DNA from: an uncultured Panacagrimonas sp.
GTDB lineage: Bacteria > Pseudomonadota > Gammaproteobacteria > Nevskiales > Nevskiaceae
Direction of reading: 5' to 3'
Length of the DNA: 10,096 nt
NCBI GenBank assembly: GCA_946481265.1
Contig: CAMLNE010000140.1
Coordinates: forward strand, 1 to 10,096
Both the position numbers and the translations under genes were made by a program. How positions within the stretch are numbered: position 1 is the stretch's first letter; every line of letters starts with the position of its first letter. This document shows positions 1 through 7,318 of the stretch, piece by piece. The notes under the pieces are model-generated. The model did not search any database, was not told the origin of the DNA, and worked only from the letters and a program-made list of their open reading frames with translations.

Positions 1-1063
1 GCGACATGTGGGCGTACAAGGTCTCGTACTGCTGGCCGTGCTGGAGCACCACCACGCGGCCGTAGCCGTTCTTGTTGCCGATGAAGGCAACCTTGCCATC
101 GCCCGTCGCCTTGATCGGGGTACCGGAGCGCGCCGCGTAGTCCACGCCCTTGTGTGCGCGGATCGTGTTGAGGATCGGGTGGCGACGGCGCAGGTTGAAG
201 TGCGAGCTGATGCGCACCACGTCGAGCGGAGTGCGGAAGAACGCCTTGCGCAGCGACTGGCCGTTGGGCGTGTAGAACGCGGAGCGGCCCTCTGCGTTCT
301 TGTAGCGGACCGCGCGGTAGACCTTGCCCTGGTTGACGAACTCGGCCGCGAGCATGTCGCCGTCGCGCAGCTTTGCCCCGTCCTTGTACAGCTCCTCCAT
401 CACGACGGTGAAGCGATCGCCGTCACGCAGGTCCAGCGCGAAGTCGATGTCGTAACGGAACAGCTCCGCCAGTTCCATGACCATGCGCACCGGCAGGCCC
501 GCCTTCTGGCCGGCCATGAACAGTGAGCTGTCGATGGTGCCCGTGACGGTACGCGTGCTTCGCTCGAGTTCGGCGGTCAGCGTATTGGCCTCGAAGCGAT
601 CTTCCACGCGCTGTACATGCAGCGTGCGCAGGTCATCGAGCGCGTAGCGCAGCTCGAGCAGTTCATCGCCGGACTTGCGGATCTCGATCGAGTCTCCCGC
701 CTTGATGCGCTTGAGCTGGCGCGCGTCCGCGCCCAGATCCAGGATCGACATCCACTGCCTGGATTCGAGACCCTGGGACTCGAAGACGGTCGAGAGGGTT
801 TCGCCCGCCCTGATCTGTACCGTGCTCCATTCGCTCGCTTCGGGGACGGCCAGGGGGTCCGAAACTGCCGCCTGGATCGCCTGTTCGTAGGCCACCGCCT
901 CGGCGACCGCACCGTCGCTGAATGCCGGTGCCGCAAGATCGCGCTTGGCGTTGCTCTCACGGGAGATGAGTGTCGCGAGTCCCACCACGCATACGGTGGC
1001 GGCCAATACGATCCGGCGAGCCGAGCGGGGGGGGCGCTCGGCTGAGCTATAATCCAGCTTCAT
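1..1063 (-). CDS. M23 family peptidoglycan DD-metallopeptidase, MepM/YebA-like (C-terminus cut by window edge)
   Basis: Predicted zinc endopeptidase that cuts peptide crosslinks in peptidoglycan at the periplasmic face. Reading back from the ATG at 1063 gives 354 codons with no stop. A single membrane anchor lies at about residues 17-33 after a basic RR. A LysM/OapA-like domain spans about 79-145 ([20 protein letters not shown]). Next comes the MepM-type second N-domain (about 175-285, [15 protein letters not shown]). The M23 domain begins near 285 with [13 protein letters not shown]. Zinc ligands H304 and D308 are in HKGVDYA, and H352 in YAHMS matches the conserved catalytic His of LytM-type enzymes; the last ligand motif (HxH) lies beyond the edge. 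AGG directly abuts the ATG, too close to act as a normal ribosome binding site; no ATG or GTG lies in frame for the 26 codons read upstream. It is divergent from tyrS, a pairing I recall from Xanthomonadaceae. Confidence 0.93.
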   Translation of the reverse strand, partial: MKLDYSSAERPPRSARRIVLAATVCVVGLATLISRESNAKRDLAAPAFSDGAVAEAVAYEQAIQAAVSDPLAVPEASEWSTVQIRAGETLSTVFESQGLESRQWMSILDLGADARQLKRIKAGDSIEIRKSGDELLELRYALDDLRTLHVQRVEDRFEANTLTAELERSTRTVTGTIDSSLFMAGQKAGLPVRMVMELAELFRYDIDFALDLRDGDRFTVVMEELYKDGAKLRDGDMLAAEFVNQGKVYRAVRYKNAEGRSAFYTPNGQSLRKAFFRTPLDVVRISSHFNLRRRHPILNTIRAHKGVDYAARSGTPIKATGDGKVAFIGNKNGYGRVVVLQHGQQYETLYAHMS

Positions 1064-1084
1064 CCTGTTGACTCGATTGAGAGT

Positions 1085-1101
1085 TTCGTCCGCCGGACGA
1101 A
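1085..1101. promoter_or_regulatory. 17-bp perfect dyad upstream of the M23 gene (possible operator or leader hairpin)
   Basis: TTCGTCC-GCC-GGACGAA: seven paired bases on each side of a 3-base centre, 21 bases upstream of the M23 start in the 226-base divergent spacer with tyrS. It could be an operator for a dimeric repressor or a hairpin in the M23 leader RNA. The sequence shows only the symmetry; no regulator is identified. Confidence 0.35.
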
Positions 1102-1238
1102 CCCAGCGGGCCGGCCCGGCGCATTGGTTGTGTGAGACGGATCGCAGCTCGGGCAAAAACAGGCGCGTAAAGAAACATAAATCTACATGTCACGCAAGGG
1201 GTTCCTTCCATTCCCTGCGCCTTTACATGAGCATTCGC

Positions 1239-1261
1239 CGCCCGGCGGTCCTGGCCGGGCG
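1239..1261 (+). promoter_or_regulatory. GC-rich hairpin in the presumed tyrS leader
   Basis: CGCCCGGC (1239-1246) pairs with GCCGGGCG (1254-1261) around a 7-base loop, an 8-bp stem ending 28 bases before the tyrS ATG. No T run follows, so it is not a standard terminator. It may fold in the tyrS leader RNA. No T-box specifier or antiterminator motif was seen. A regulatory role is inference. Confidence 0.3.
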
Positions 1262-1289
1262 AGCACCGGAAAACCTCTCTTATCCGCCT

Positions 1290-2495
1290 ATGTCCCTAGC
1301 CGAACTTGAACGTGGAGCCTCCGAGATCCTGCCTCTCGAAGAGTTCCGGACCCGCCTTACCCAGGCCGCCACCAGCGGCACACGACTGCGCATCAAGGCG
1401 GGGTTCGACCCGACCGCGCGCGACCTGCACCTCGGCCACACGGTCCTGCTGAACAAGATGCGGGCATTCCAGGACGCCGGCCATGAGGCCGTGTTCCTGA
1501 TCGGCGACTTCACCGGCATGATCGGTGATCCCACCGGAAAGAACGAGACGCGCAGGCCGCTGACGCGCGCGGACGTCGAGGCGAACGCCCAGACCTACCG
1601 CGAACAGGTGTTCAAGATTCTCGATCCCGAGCGCACCACCGTGGTGTTCAACTCGCACTGGCTCGACAAGCTCGGGACCGACGGCCTGATCCGCCTGGCG
1701 GCGCAGCAGACCGTGGCGCGCATGCTGGAGCGCGACGACTTCTCGAATCGCTACAAGGGCGGACAGCCCATCGCCATCCACGAGTTCCTCTATCCGCTGC
1801 TGCAGGGCTATGACTCGGTCGAACTCAAGGCGGACGTCGAGCTGGGCGGCAACGACCAGAAGTTCAACCTGCTGATGGGCCGCCACCTGCAGCAGGCATA
1901 CGGCCAGAGGCCGCAGTGCGTGCTCACGGTACCGATCCTCGAAGGGCTGGACGGCGTCAACAAGATGAGCAAGTCGCTGAACAACTACATCGGTGTGAAG
2001 GACCCGGCCCCCGAGATGTTCGGCAAGATCATGTCGATCTCCGACACCCTGATGTGGCGCTACTACGAACTGCTGTCGTTCAAACCGCTTGCCGAGGTCG
2101 AGGATCTCAAGCGGAGCGTCATCGAGGGCACCAATCCACGCGACATCAAGATGGCGCTCGGAGTCGAGATTGCCTCGCGCTTCCACGGTGCGGGCGCCGG
2201 CGAAGCGGCGCGTGCGGCCTTCGTCGAGCAATTCTCCAAGGGCGCGCTGCCGGACGACATTGCGGAAGTGACCCTCGCCGTACCGGCCGCAGGACTCACG
2301 CTCGCCCGCGTGCTCAAGGAGGCGGGCCTGGTGAGCAGCAACGGCGAGGGCGCACGCATGATCGAGCAGCGCGCCGTGCGAGTGGACCAGCAGCGCGTCG
2401 AGGACAAGGCGCTGGCACTCGCGCCTGGCGCAACCTATCTGCTGCAGGTCGGCTCGCGCCGTTACGCGCGCGCCAAGCTGGTCCCGGCGGGCTGA
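1290..2495 (+). CDS. tyrS: Tyrosyl-tRNA synthetase
   Basis: Cytoplasmic class I aminoacyl-tRNA synthetase that charges tRNA-Tyr with tyrosine using ATP. The 401-residue product has the HIGH-type signature HLGH at 47-50 after GFDPTARD, the GGNDQKFN segment at about 186-193, and KMSKS at 225-229. An S4-type RNA-binding domain fills about 335-398 ([23 protein letters not shown] split across its core). The length matches the roughly 400-residue TyrRS group of xanthomonads rather than the 424 residues of E. coli TyrS. The frame stays open back to 1068, but the ATG at 1290 was chosen because [14 protein letters not shown] matches where family members begin, while the preceding 74 codons resemble no synthetase. 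No clear Shine-Dalgarno sequence precedes 1290; an in-frame ATG at 1227 has none either. It is divergent from the M23 peptidase, and a hairpin follows 18 bases after the stop. Confidence 0.97.
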   Translation: MSLAELERGASEILPLEEFRTRLTQAATSGTRLRIKAGFDPTARDLHLGHTVLLNKMRAFQDAGHEAVFLIGDFTGMIGDPTGKNETRRPLTRADVEANAQTYREQVFKILDPERTTVVFNSHWLDKLGTDGLIRLAAQQTVARMLERDDFSNRYKGGQPIAIHEFLYPLLQGYDSVELKADVELGGNDQKFNLLMGRHLQQAYGQRPQCVLTVPILEGLDGVNKMSKSLNNYIGVKDPAPEMFGKIMSISDTLMWRYYELLSFKPLAEVEDLKRSVIEGTNPRDIKMALGVEIASRFHGAGAGEAARAAFVEQFSKGALPDDIAEVTLAVPAAGLTLARVLKEAGLVSSNGEGARMIEQRAVRVDQQRVEDKALALAPGATYLLQVGSRRYARAKLVPAG

Positions 2496-2513
2496 CCGAC
2501 GGGTCCGAGAGCG

Positions 2514-2537
2514 GGGTGCGCGGCTGCCTGCGCACCC
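2514..2537. terminator. Hairpin between tyrS and the convergent TPR gene (possible terminator)
   Basis: GGGTGCGC (2514-2521) pairs with GCGCACCC (2530-2537) across an 8-base loop whose GGC/GCC ends could pair further. It sits between the stops of two convergent genes (2495 on plus, 2595 on minus). The position and stem fit a terminator acting in both directions, but no run of T follows on either strand, so termination may be weak or Rho-assisted. Confidence 0.5.
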
Positions 2538-2594
2538 TCCTGCCTGCTCCGGGCCTGGACGCCTCAGCGCGCGAGCGCGACCTGCCGTCGCGGT

Positions 2595-4292
2595 CTATTC
2601 GCTCTGCCCCTCGAGTCGCGCCAGCATCGCTTCGGCCTCCTGGATGGACGCTGCCTGCGGTGCGTCGTAGCGACGGCTCGCCTCCAGCGCCCGCAAGGCC
2701 CAGATGCGGGCGCTCGCGAAATCGGCCACCCGCCGCAGCGATTCGGCGTGGATCAGCCACAGCCGAGGTCCGGTCCGCACGTCGTGCCGGCCGACGAGGT
2801 TTTCGAATCCCACGACCGCATGCGTGCTGGCGGCCAGCGCGGATTCCCAGTCCTGCCGAGCCTGCGCCATCCGTGCGAGGCCGCCATAGGCGAGGACCGC
2901 CATCTCGATGTTGCGCCCGCCGGCCAGCACCAGCACCTGGTCGAATTGCTCCTCTGCACGCTCTAGATCGCCCTGCCCGAGCAGAAAGCGACCCCATCGC
3001 TCGCGCGCGATGCCGATGGCGCCGCTGTCGGACGGCTCCTCGCCCAGGCGCTGTTCGAGACCGGCCTTGATGGCGTCACCGGCCTTCGCATGCAGGCCCC
3101 CGCGATCGTAGGCGTCACCGAGGAGCAGCAGATCGCGGCCGACCCCGTAACCGCCGGGCATCCCGCCATCGACCTCGCGCGGCGCCTCGAGCAGGGGAAC
3201 GGCCAGGAGGGGGCGGCCCTCGGCGGCAAGCCGCTCGGCGAACAGAGCCCGCGCGTGCTCGACCTCGCCGTCGGCGCCGGGAGGAATCGAGGCCATCAGG
3301 CGCTCGAACTGCGCGAGGGCGCGCTCGCGGTGGCCGTATCGATGCACCCTCGAGGCGTCCTGCACGGCCGCTGCCCAAGCCGCACCGCGCCTGGCGCCCC
3401 GTGTCGGCCCGACCAGCGCGGCTGCGCGCTCGTAGGCCTCGATGGCGGCTTCGTATCGACCCTGCTCCTCGCGCGACCTCGCCAGGCCCTGCCAGGCGCG
3501 GCCCTGGAGTTCGACGCGAATGACCTGCGGAATTCCGGACGCCCGTTCGAGGGCATGCAGGAAGTGTCGCTCGGCCTTCGCCGGATCGCCGTCCATCTCG
3601 CCCCAGCCGAGGCGGGTGAGGGCCTCGACGAAACCGGGATCGGCCGACGGAAGGCGCCCGAACAAGTCCAATGCCTTGCCGAGCGCATGCCGATCGATCG
3701 GGCTGCCATCCGGCGCAAGCACCTCGCTGCGTGCCAGCCACCAGCGCGCACGCGTGGCAGTCGGATCGAGGCCGGCCTGGTGAATCAACGGATCGGCCCG
3801 CTCGAGCAAGTCGAGCGCCCGCATGTACTCCTTGCGTCGATTGGCGCGGCTGGCGTCGCCGAGCAGGGCCTGGATGACCGACGGATGCGCGTCGCCGTGC
3901 AGCCGCCCCAGGTGTTCGATCTTCCGGTCCTCGAGCGCCTGGGAGCGCGCCTCTTCGCCCAGTTCGCGGTAGCTCGACGCCAGCATGTCGAGCAGTTCGA
4001 TCTGCGCAATCGGATCGTCGGCGAACTGTTCCTCCACCCGCGGCGCGTGCAGGTCCAGCAGCTGCCTGGCAGTGAGGTCGCCACGCGGTCGGTCCGGCCC
4101 CGGGCGCAGGTCGCCGGTACGAAACACGCTGGCCAGGAAGTGCTTGATCGCCGTCGCGCGCCGCGCCTCCTGCCGAGCAAGCTCGGCCGCAGCACGCGCC
4201 TCGCGCGCTTGCCCCACCGCCGCGGAGAAGCTGATGAGCGATGCGACCAGCGCCAGAAGGACGAGCCCGATGGCGAAGGGATTACGCGGCAC
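2595..4292 (-). CDS. Membrane-anchored TPR protein resembling the C-terminal half of a kinase-TPR fusion
   Basis: 565 residues from a GTG start at 4292 to TAG. One hydrophobic segment (about 6-26, FAIGLVLLALVASLISFSAAV) is followed by a charged, probably coiled stretch rich in A, E and R (28-50) and then HFLASVF. TPR-like helical pairs continue to the end, for example EYMRALDLLERA at 155-166, GRYEAAIEAYERAAAL at 278-293, GDLERAEEQFDQVL at 441-454 and ADFASARIWALRALEAS at 523-539. The order membrane helix, AREAR-type linker, FL..(V/L)F, TARQLLD, HGDAHPSV is the one known downstream of the kinase domain in proteobacterial Hanks-type Ser/Thr kinases with TPRs. No kinase domain is present: the gene lies 51 bases after aroG. 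The TPR region probably faces the periplasm and binds protein partners. No good ribosome binding site precedes the GTG, so expression may depend on aroG translation. A signal peptide cut near residue 29 is an alternative. It may be a decaying remnant, though the frame is intact. Confidence 0.8.
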   Translation of the reverse strand: MPRNPFAIGLVLLALVASLISFSAAVGQAREARAAAELARQEARRATAIKHFLASVFRTGDLRPGPDRPRGDLTARQLLDLHAPRVEEQFADDPIAQIELLDMLASSYRELGEEARSQALEDRKIEHLGRLHGDAHPSVIQALLGDASRANRRKEYMRALDLLERADPLIHQAGLDPTATRARWWLARSEVLAPDGSPIDRHALGKALDLFGRLPSADPGFVEALTRLGWGEMDGDPAKAERHFLHALERASGIPQVIRVELQGRAWQGLARSREEQGRYEAAIEAYERAAALVGPTRGARRGAAWAAAVQDASRVHRYGHRERALAQFERLMASIPPGADGEVEHARALFAERLAAEGRPLLAVPLLEAPREVDGGMPGGYGVGRDLLLLGDAYDRGGLHAKAGDAIKAGLEQRLGEEPSDSGAIGIARERWGRFLLGQGDLERAEEQFDQVLVLAGGRNIEMAVLAYGGLARMAQARQDWESALAASTHAVVGFENLVGRHDVRTGPRLWLIHAESLRRVADFASARIWALRALEASRRYDAPQAASIQEAEAMLARLEGQSE

Positions 4293-4343
4293 GAGGCACT
4301 GCAGCCGTGGGATCGGCGAGCGGCCGTGCCCGCCCGGGCGAGG

Positions 4344-5417
4344 TCAGGCCGACCTGGCCAGCCGGTCGCGCCGCTGCGCCACGCTGGCGGCCAGGCCGCG
4401 CAGCACTTCCACGCTGTCATCCCAGTGGATGCAGGCATCCGTGACGCTCTGGCCGTAGACCATCTCGTCACGCGGACCGATCTCCTGGCGGCCCTCGGCC
4501 AGATGCGACTCGATCATCACGCCGATCACGCGCATCTCGCCGCCTGCAATCTGACCCCCTACATCCTGGCCGACATTGATCTGGCGCTTGTGCTGCTTGC
4601 TCGAATTGGCGTGGCTGAAGTCGATCATGACCTGCGGCTTCAGGCCGGCCTTGATCATCGCGGCGCTTGCCGCTTCAACGCTGGCCGCGTCGTAGTTGGT
4701 GCCGGAGCTTCCACCGCGCAGGATGATGTGACAGTCCTCGTTGCCTGCCGTTTCGAAGATCGAGACCTGACCGTTGTTGGTCATCGACAGGAAGCGGTGC
4801 GGTGAGCGGGCCGAGAGGCATGCGTCCACGGCGACCTTCACGCTGCCATCGGTGCCGTTCTTGAAGCCCACCGCGCACGACAGACCGGACGCCATCTCTC
4901 GGTGCAGCTGGGATTCGGTGGTGCGCGCCCCGATCGCGCCCCATGCGACGAGATCGGCCAGGTACTGCGGCGTCAGGATGTCGAGGAATTCGACGCCGGC
5001 GGGAATTCCCATCTCGTTCAGATCGAGCAGCAGCTTGCGGCCGATGCGCAGACCGCGGTCGATATCGTAGCCGTCGTTCAGGTCCGGATCGTTGATCAGC
5101 CCCTTCCAGCCGACCGTGGTGCGGGGCTTTTCGAAGTACACGCGCATCACGATCAGCAGGTTCTTCTTGAGCTGCTCGCGCAAGGCCACCAGGCGCGCGG
5201 CGTATTCGAGCGCGGCCTTCGGATCGTGGATCGAGCAGGGCCCGACCACGACCAGCAGGCGCTTGTCACGTCCGGACAGCACGTCCTGGATTTCGCGGCG
5301 GGTCTGCAGCACGGTCTGCGCAGCCGCATCGGAAAGCGGCAGCTCGGCCTGGACCTGGGCCGGGGTGGACACGGCCCGGATGGAGCGGATGCGGGTATTT
5401 TCGGTGACGGGCTTCAT
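4344..5417 (-). CDS. aroG: 3-deoxy-7-phosphoheptulonate (DAHP) synthase, class I (AroG/AroF/AroH family)
   Basis: First enzyme of the shikimate pathway: condenses phosphoenolpyruvate and erythrose 4-phosphate to DAHP in the cytoplasm, for Phe, Tyr, Trp and other aromatics. The 357-residue product aligns end to end with E. coli AroG (350). Metal ligands are C61 in GPCSIHD, H269 in DFSHANSSK, E303 in IESHL and D327 in TDACI. Substrate-binding blocks RVYFEKPRTTVGWKGLI (92-108), GARTTESQ (163-170) and GFKNGTDG (184-191) are intact. Residues at the E. coli AroG phenylalanine pocket look mostly kept (P150, Q151, S180, F209, S211), with M175 where I recall Leu, but TNNG replaces TKWG next to the pocket. 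Which amino acid inhibits it therefore cannot be settled, and the symbol means the family. The ATG at 5417 fits the family start; Shine-Dalgarno complementarity is weak. The pirin lies upstream (148-base gap) and the TPR gene downstream. Confidence 0.95.
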   Translation of the reverse strand: MKPVTENTRIRSIRAVSTPAQVQAELPLSDAAAQTVLQTRREIQDVLSGRDKRLLVVVGPCSIHDPKAALEYAARLVALREQLKKNLLIVMRVYFEKPRTTVGWKGLINDPDLNDGYDIDRGLRIGRKLLLDLNEMGIPAGVEFLDILTPQYLADLVAWGAIGARTTESQLHREMASGLSCAVGFKNGTDGSVKVAVDACLSARSPHRFLSMTNNGQVSIFETAGNEDCHIILRGGSSGTNYDAASVEAASAAMIKAGLKPQVMIDFSHANSSKQHKRQINVGQDVGGQIAGGEMRVIGVMIESHLAEGRQEIGPRDEMVYGQSVTDACIHWDDSVEVLRGLAASVAQRRDRLARSA

Positions 5418-5445
5418 GTGTCGCTACAAACTGCAAGGGGCGCGC

Positions 5446-5454
5446 ATGCTAACA
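5446..5454 (-). promoter_or_regulatory. Possible extended -10 promoter element for aroG
   Basis: On the minus strand the sequence reads TGT-TAGCAT, an extended -10 (TGn) with four of six matches to TATAAT, inside the only AT-enriched patch between pirin and aroG. It would start RNA about 22 bases before the aroG ATG. No recognisable -35 lies 16-18 bases upstream, so this is only a candidate. Confidence 0.22.
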
Positions 5455-5499
5455 AAAACGCCTGTGCCGAAGCCGAAAATGGCCTCGCGATCGCGGGAA

Positions 5500-5514
5500 T
5501 CCGGCTACGCCGGA
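5500..5514 (-). terminator. Small hairpin downstream of the pirin gene
   Basis: On the minus strand TCCGGC-GTA-GCCGGA forms a 6-bp stem with a 3-base loop, 51 bases after the pirin stop and followed by only two T. It could weakly separate pirin from aroG transcription. The lack of a real T run leaves it doubtful. Confidence 0.25.
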
Positions 5515-5565
5515 AGGCCGCAACCCGCTTCCCGGTACGGGCCTGCCCGGCCTTGCGGTGGCCGC

Positions 5566-6264
5566 TCATGGCAGGTCGAAGAGCAGAAGTTCGGCTTCCT
5601 CGACCACCGCCAATTCGAGCACAGCCTCCCGCTCGAGCATCGCCGCGTCACCCGCCTGCAGGCGATGCTCGCCGATCGTGATCGTGCCACATGCCACGTG
5701 CAGGAAATGGCGACGTCCGGCCTGCAGTTCGCGCCGCAGGGACTGGCCAGGACCGGGCCACGCGATGTCCAGCGCCGCGTCGGCATGGATCACGAACGGT
5801 GTGCCACTGCCGGCCGGCCCGACCACCCGACTCCAGCCCTGGCGCAGCGCCCGCGCGTCCAGCGGCTTCTGCTGGTAGCCAGGCGCCACTCCCGTCCGGT
5901 CCGGCTCGATCCAGATCTGCAGCAGGTGCACCGGCTCGGCCTGGCTGGCATTGAACTCGCTGTGACGGATACCCCGGCCCGCCGTCATGACCTGCAGTTC
6001 GCCATGCGGCAGCACCGCGCCGCCGCCAGTGGAATCGCGATGCTGCAACTGCCCTTCCAGCACGTAGGTGATGATCTCCATGTCGCGGTGCCCATGTGGC
6101 GCGAAACCGGCGCCGGGGACCACCTTGTCCTCGTTGATCACGCGCAGCTTCGAATAACCCATCCACCGCGGGTCGTGGTAGCCGCTGAAGGAGAATGTGT
6201 GCCGCGCCTCGAGCCAGCCATGCTCGGCGTGGCCACGGTCGGCAGCGGTTCGGACTTCGATCAT
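5566..6264 (-). CDS. Pirin family protein, YhhW-like (cupin metalloprotein)
   Basis: Bicupin of the pirin family. E. coli YhhW has quercetin 2,3-dioxygenase activity in vitro, but the physiological substrate of bacterial pirins is generally unknown. The 232-residue product matches YhhW (231) nearly end to end: GHAEHGWLEARHTFSFSGY, then RVINED, DMEIITYVLEG and the C-terminal LLLFDLP. The metal ligands fall at H57 and H59 (APHGHRDME) and H101 and E103 (GIRHSEFN), the same numbers as in YhhW, which supports this start. The ATG at 6264 is preceded by GGAGAG with a 7-base spacing, a clear ribosome binding site; a TTG at 6279 in the same frame would overlap that site and is rejected. The gene is divergent from a LysR regulator 97 bases away, which probably controls it. 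Confidence 0.95.
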   Translation of the reverse strand: MIEVRTAADRGHAEHGWLEARHTFSFSGYHDPRWMGYSKLRVINEDKVVPGAGFAPHGHRDMEIITYVLEGQLQHRDSTGGGAVLPHGELQVMTAGRGIRHSEFNASQAEPVHLLQIWIEPDRTGVAPGYQQKPLDARALRQGWSRVVGPAGSGTPFVIHADAALDIAWPGPGQSLRRELQAGRRHFLHVACGTITIGEHRLQAGDAAMLEREAVLELAVVEEAELLLFDLP

Positions 6265-6335
6265 GATGGGGCTCTCCAACGGGGAATTCGCATGGGATTC
6301 AATCTAGGGACGGTGGGCCTGACATGAAATCCGAA

Positions 6336-6360
6336 CCTTCTGATCCACGGGTTCAGACGG
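6336..6360. promoter_or_regulatory. Imperfect dyad in the pirin-lysR divergent spacer (candidate LysR operator)
   Basis: The core CTGATCCACGGGTTCAG (6340-6356) pairs at six of eight positions around a central C. Extending outward to 6336-6360 gives 9 of 12 paired positions. A second, overlapping repeat is GAACC (6333-6337) with GGTTC (6350-6354). The element ends one base before the lysR TTG, where an autoregulatory LysR operator or a translation-limiting hairpin could sit. The classic T-N11-A spacing is not met at the symmetric positions (it is T-N13-A). No convincing -35/-10 pair was seen for either gene. Confidence 0.35.
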
Positions 6361-6361
6361 C

Positions 6362-7318
6362 TTGAACCTGCGCCTTTCACTGGATGCGCTGGACACCCTG
6401 GTCGCGATTGCCGAGGCCGGCAGCTTCGTGCGGGCTGCCGAGCGCCTCCACCGCGTTCCCTCGGCCCTGACCTACACCGTCAACAAGATCGAATCCGATC
6501 TGGGCGTGGCGCTATTCGACCGCAGCGGCAAGCGACCGGTCCTGACGGCCGCGGGGCGGGAGCTGGTGCAGCAGGGTCGCGAGCTGCTGCGCCAGGCCGA
6601 ATCGCTCGAGACCCGCGTCAAGCGCGTCGCGCACGGCTGGGAACCCCAACTCACGATCGCGGTGGACGCGGTGGTGCCGCTGGATCCGCTGTTCGACCTG
6701 ATCGGCGAGTTCGACGCACTGGTCTGCGGCACCCGAATCCAGCTAACCCAGGAAGTGCTCGGCGGAACCTGGGATGCCCTGATCGACCGGCGCGCCGATC
6801 TGGCCGTCGGTGCACCGGGCGATCCGCCGACGGGCTTCGAGCTGTCGAGCCTTGAACTCGGCGCAGTCCGTTTCGTGTACGCCGTGGCCCCGTTCCATCC
6901 GCTCGCGGGCGTCGACTCCCCGCTCACTACTCAGCAGATGGCCACCTACCGCGCCGTGGTCGCCGCCGATTCGGCGCGCCGCCTGCCCAACCGCAGCCTC
7001 GGCGTTCAGCCGAACCAGGATTGCGTGATCGTGCCAACCCTGAGCGCCAAGCTGGAGGCGCAGGTACGCGGACTGGGCGTCGGCTTTCTGCCCGAAGCGC
7101 TGGCGCGGCCCGAAATCGACGCCGGCCGCCTGGTGGTCAAGACCCTTGAGACCTCTCGCGAGGACCTCACCACGCGCATTGCCTGGCGCAGCAACGAGAT
7201 CGGCCGTGCCGGCGAATGGTTTCGCGACCGTCTAGCGGAACGCGCCCAGGCGGGGGAGCTGCTGCCGCCAATCGAACCGTCTGTCCCGGTGGCGAGGCGT
7301 TCACGTCGTCGGGCCTGA
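6362..7318 (+). CDS. LysR-type transcriptional regulator, YhaJ-like
   Basis: Predicted DNA-binding regulator of 318 residues, a normal LysR length. The winged helix-turn-helix covers about 5-65 (SLDALDTLVAIAEAGSF, AAERLHRVPSALTYTVNKIE, LFDRSG). The RVPSALTYTVNKIE segment and the following GWEPQLTIAVDA closely resemble E. coli YhaJ (RVPSALSYTMQKLE, GWETHLTI). The co-inducer domain runs from about 95 to 300 and is unbroken. The tail VARRSRRRA is short and basic. The TTG at 6362 is the first usable start after an in-frame TGA at 6341, and translation from it matches the family N-terminus; no strong ribosome binding site is present. The gene is divergent from a pirin. E. coli yhaJ also neighbours a pirin gene (yhaK), so control of the pirin is a reasonable inference. 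The effector is unknown. Confidence 0.93.
   Translation: MNLRLSLDALDTLVAIAEAGSFVRAAERLHRVPSALTYTVNKIESDLGVALFDRSGKRPVLTAAGRELVQQGRELLRQAESLETRVKRVAHGWEPQLTIAVDAVVPLDPLFDLIGEFDALVCGTRIQLTQEVLGGTWDALIDRRADLAVGAPGDPPTGFELSSLELGAVRFVYAVAPFHPLAGVDSPLTTQQMATYRAVVAADSARRLPNRSLGVQPNQDCVIVPTLSAKLEAQVRGLGVGFLPEALARPEIDAGRLVVKTLETSREDLTTRIAWRSNEIGRAGEWFRDRLAERAQAGELLPPIEPSVPVARRSRRRA

Noticed and set aside
1048..1053. Perfect TATAAT on the plus strand, a possible tyrS -10
   Set aside because: No -35-like hexamer lies 16-18 bases upstream (that stretch is all G and C), it has no TGn extension, and it lies within codons 4-6 of the M23 gene.
1108..1117. GGGCCGGCCC perfect palindrome
   Set aside because: A pure G/C 10-mer is common by chance at this base composition, with no paired element around it.
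1068..1289. 74-codon N-terminal extension of tyrS
   Set aside because: The frame is open, but the peptide is rich in R and S with no synthetase similarity. It crosses the divergent spacer and hairpin; known TyrRS proteins begin near MSLAELERG.
1064..1289. T-box riboswitch in front of tyrS
   Set aside because: No specifier-loop arrangement, no TGGNACCGCG-like box and no terminator with a T run were found; T-boxes are typical of Firmicutes.
1296..2231. 311-codon minus-strand frame inside tyrS
   Set aside because: It is the antisense shadow of tyrS and cannot compete with the HLGH and KMSKS-bearing plus-strand gene.
3090..4805. 571-codon open frame on the plus strand
   Set aside because: It lies antisense to the TPR gene and aroG, both clearly coding. 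Its translation shows no family motif and is the usual GC-rich antisense frame.
5486..5495. CGCGATCGCG palindrome resembling the cyanobacterial HIP1 element
   Set aside because: A single copy in the window and the rest of the evidence points to a gammaproteobacterium; expected by chance in GC-rich DNA.
5092..6327. 411-codon open frame on the plus strand across aroG and pirin
   Set aside because: It runs antisense through two real genes and their spacer, with low-complexity composition and no domain.
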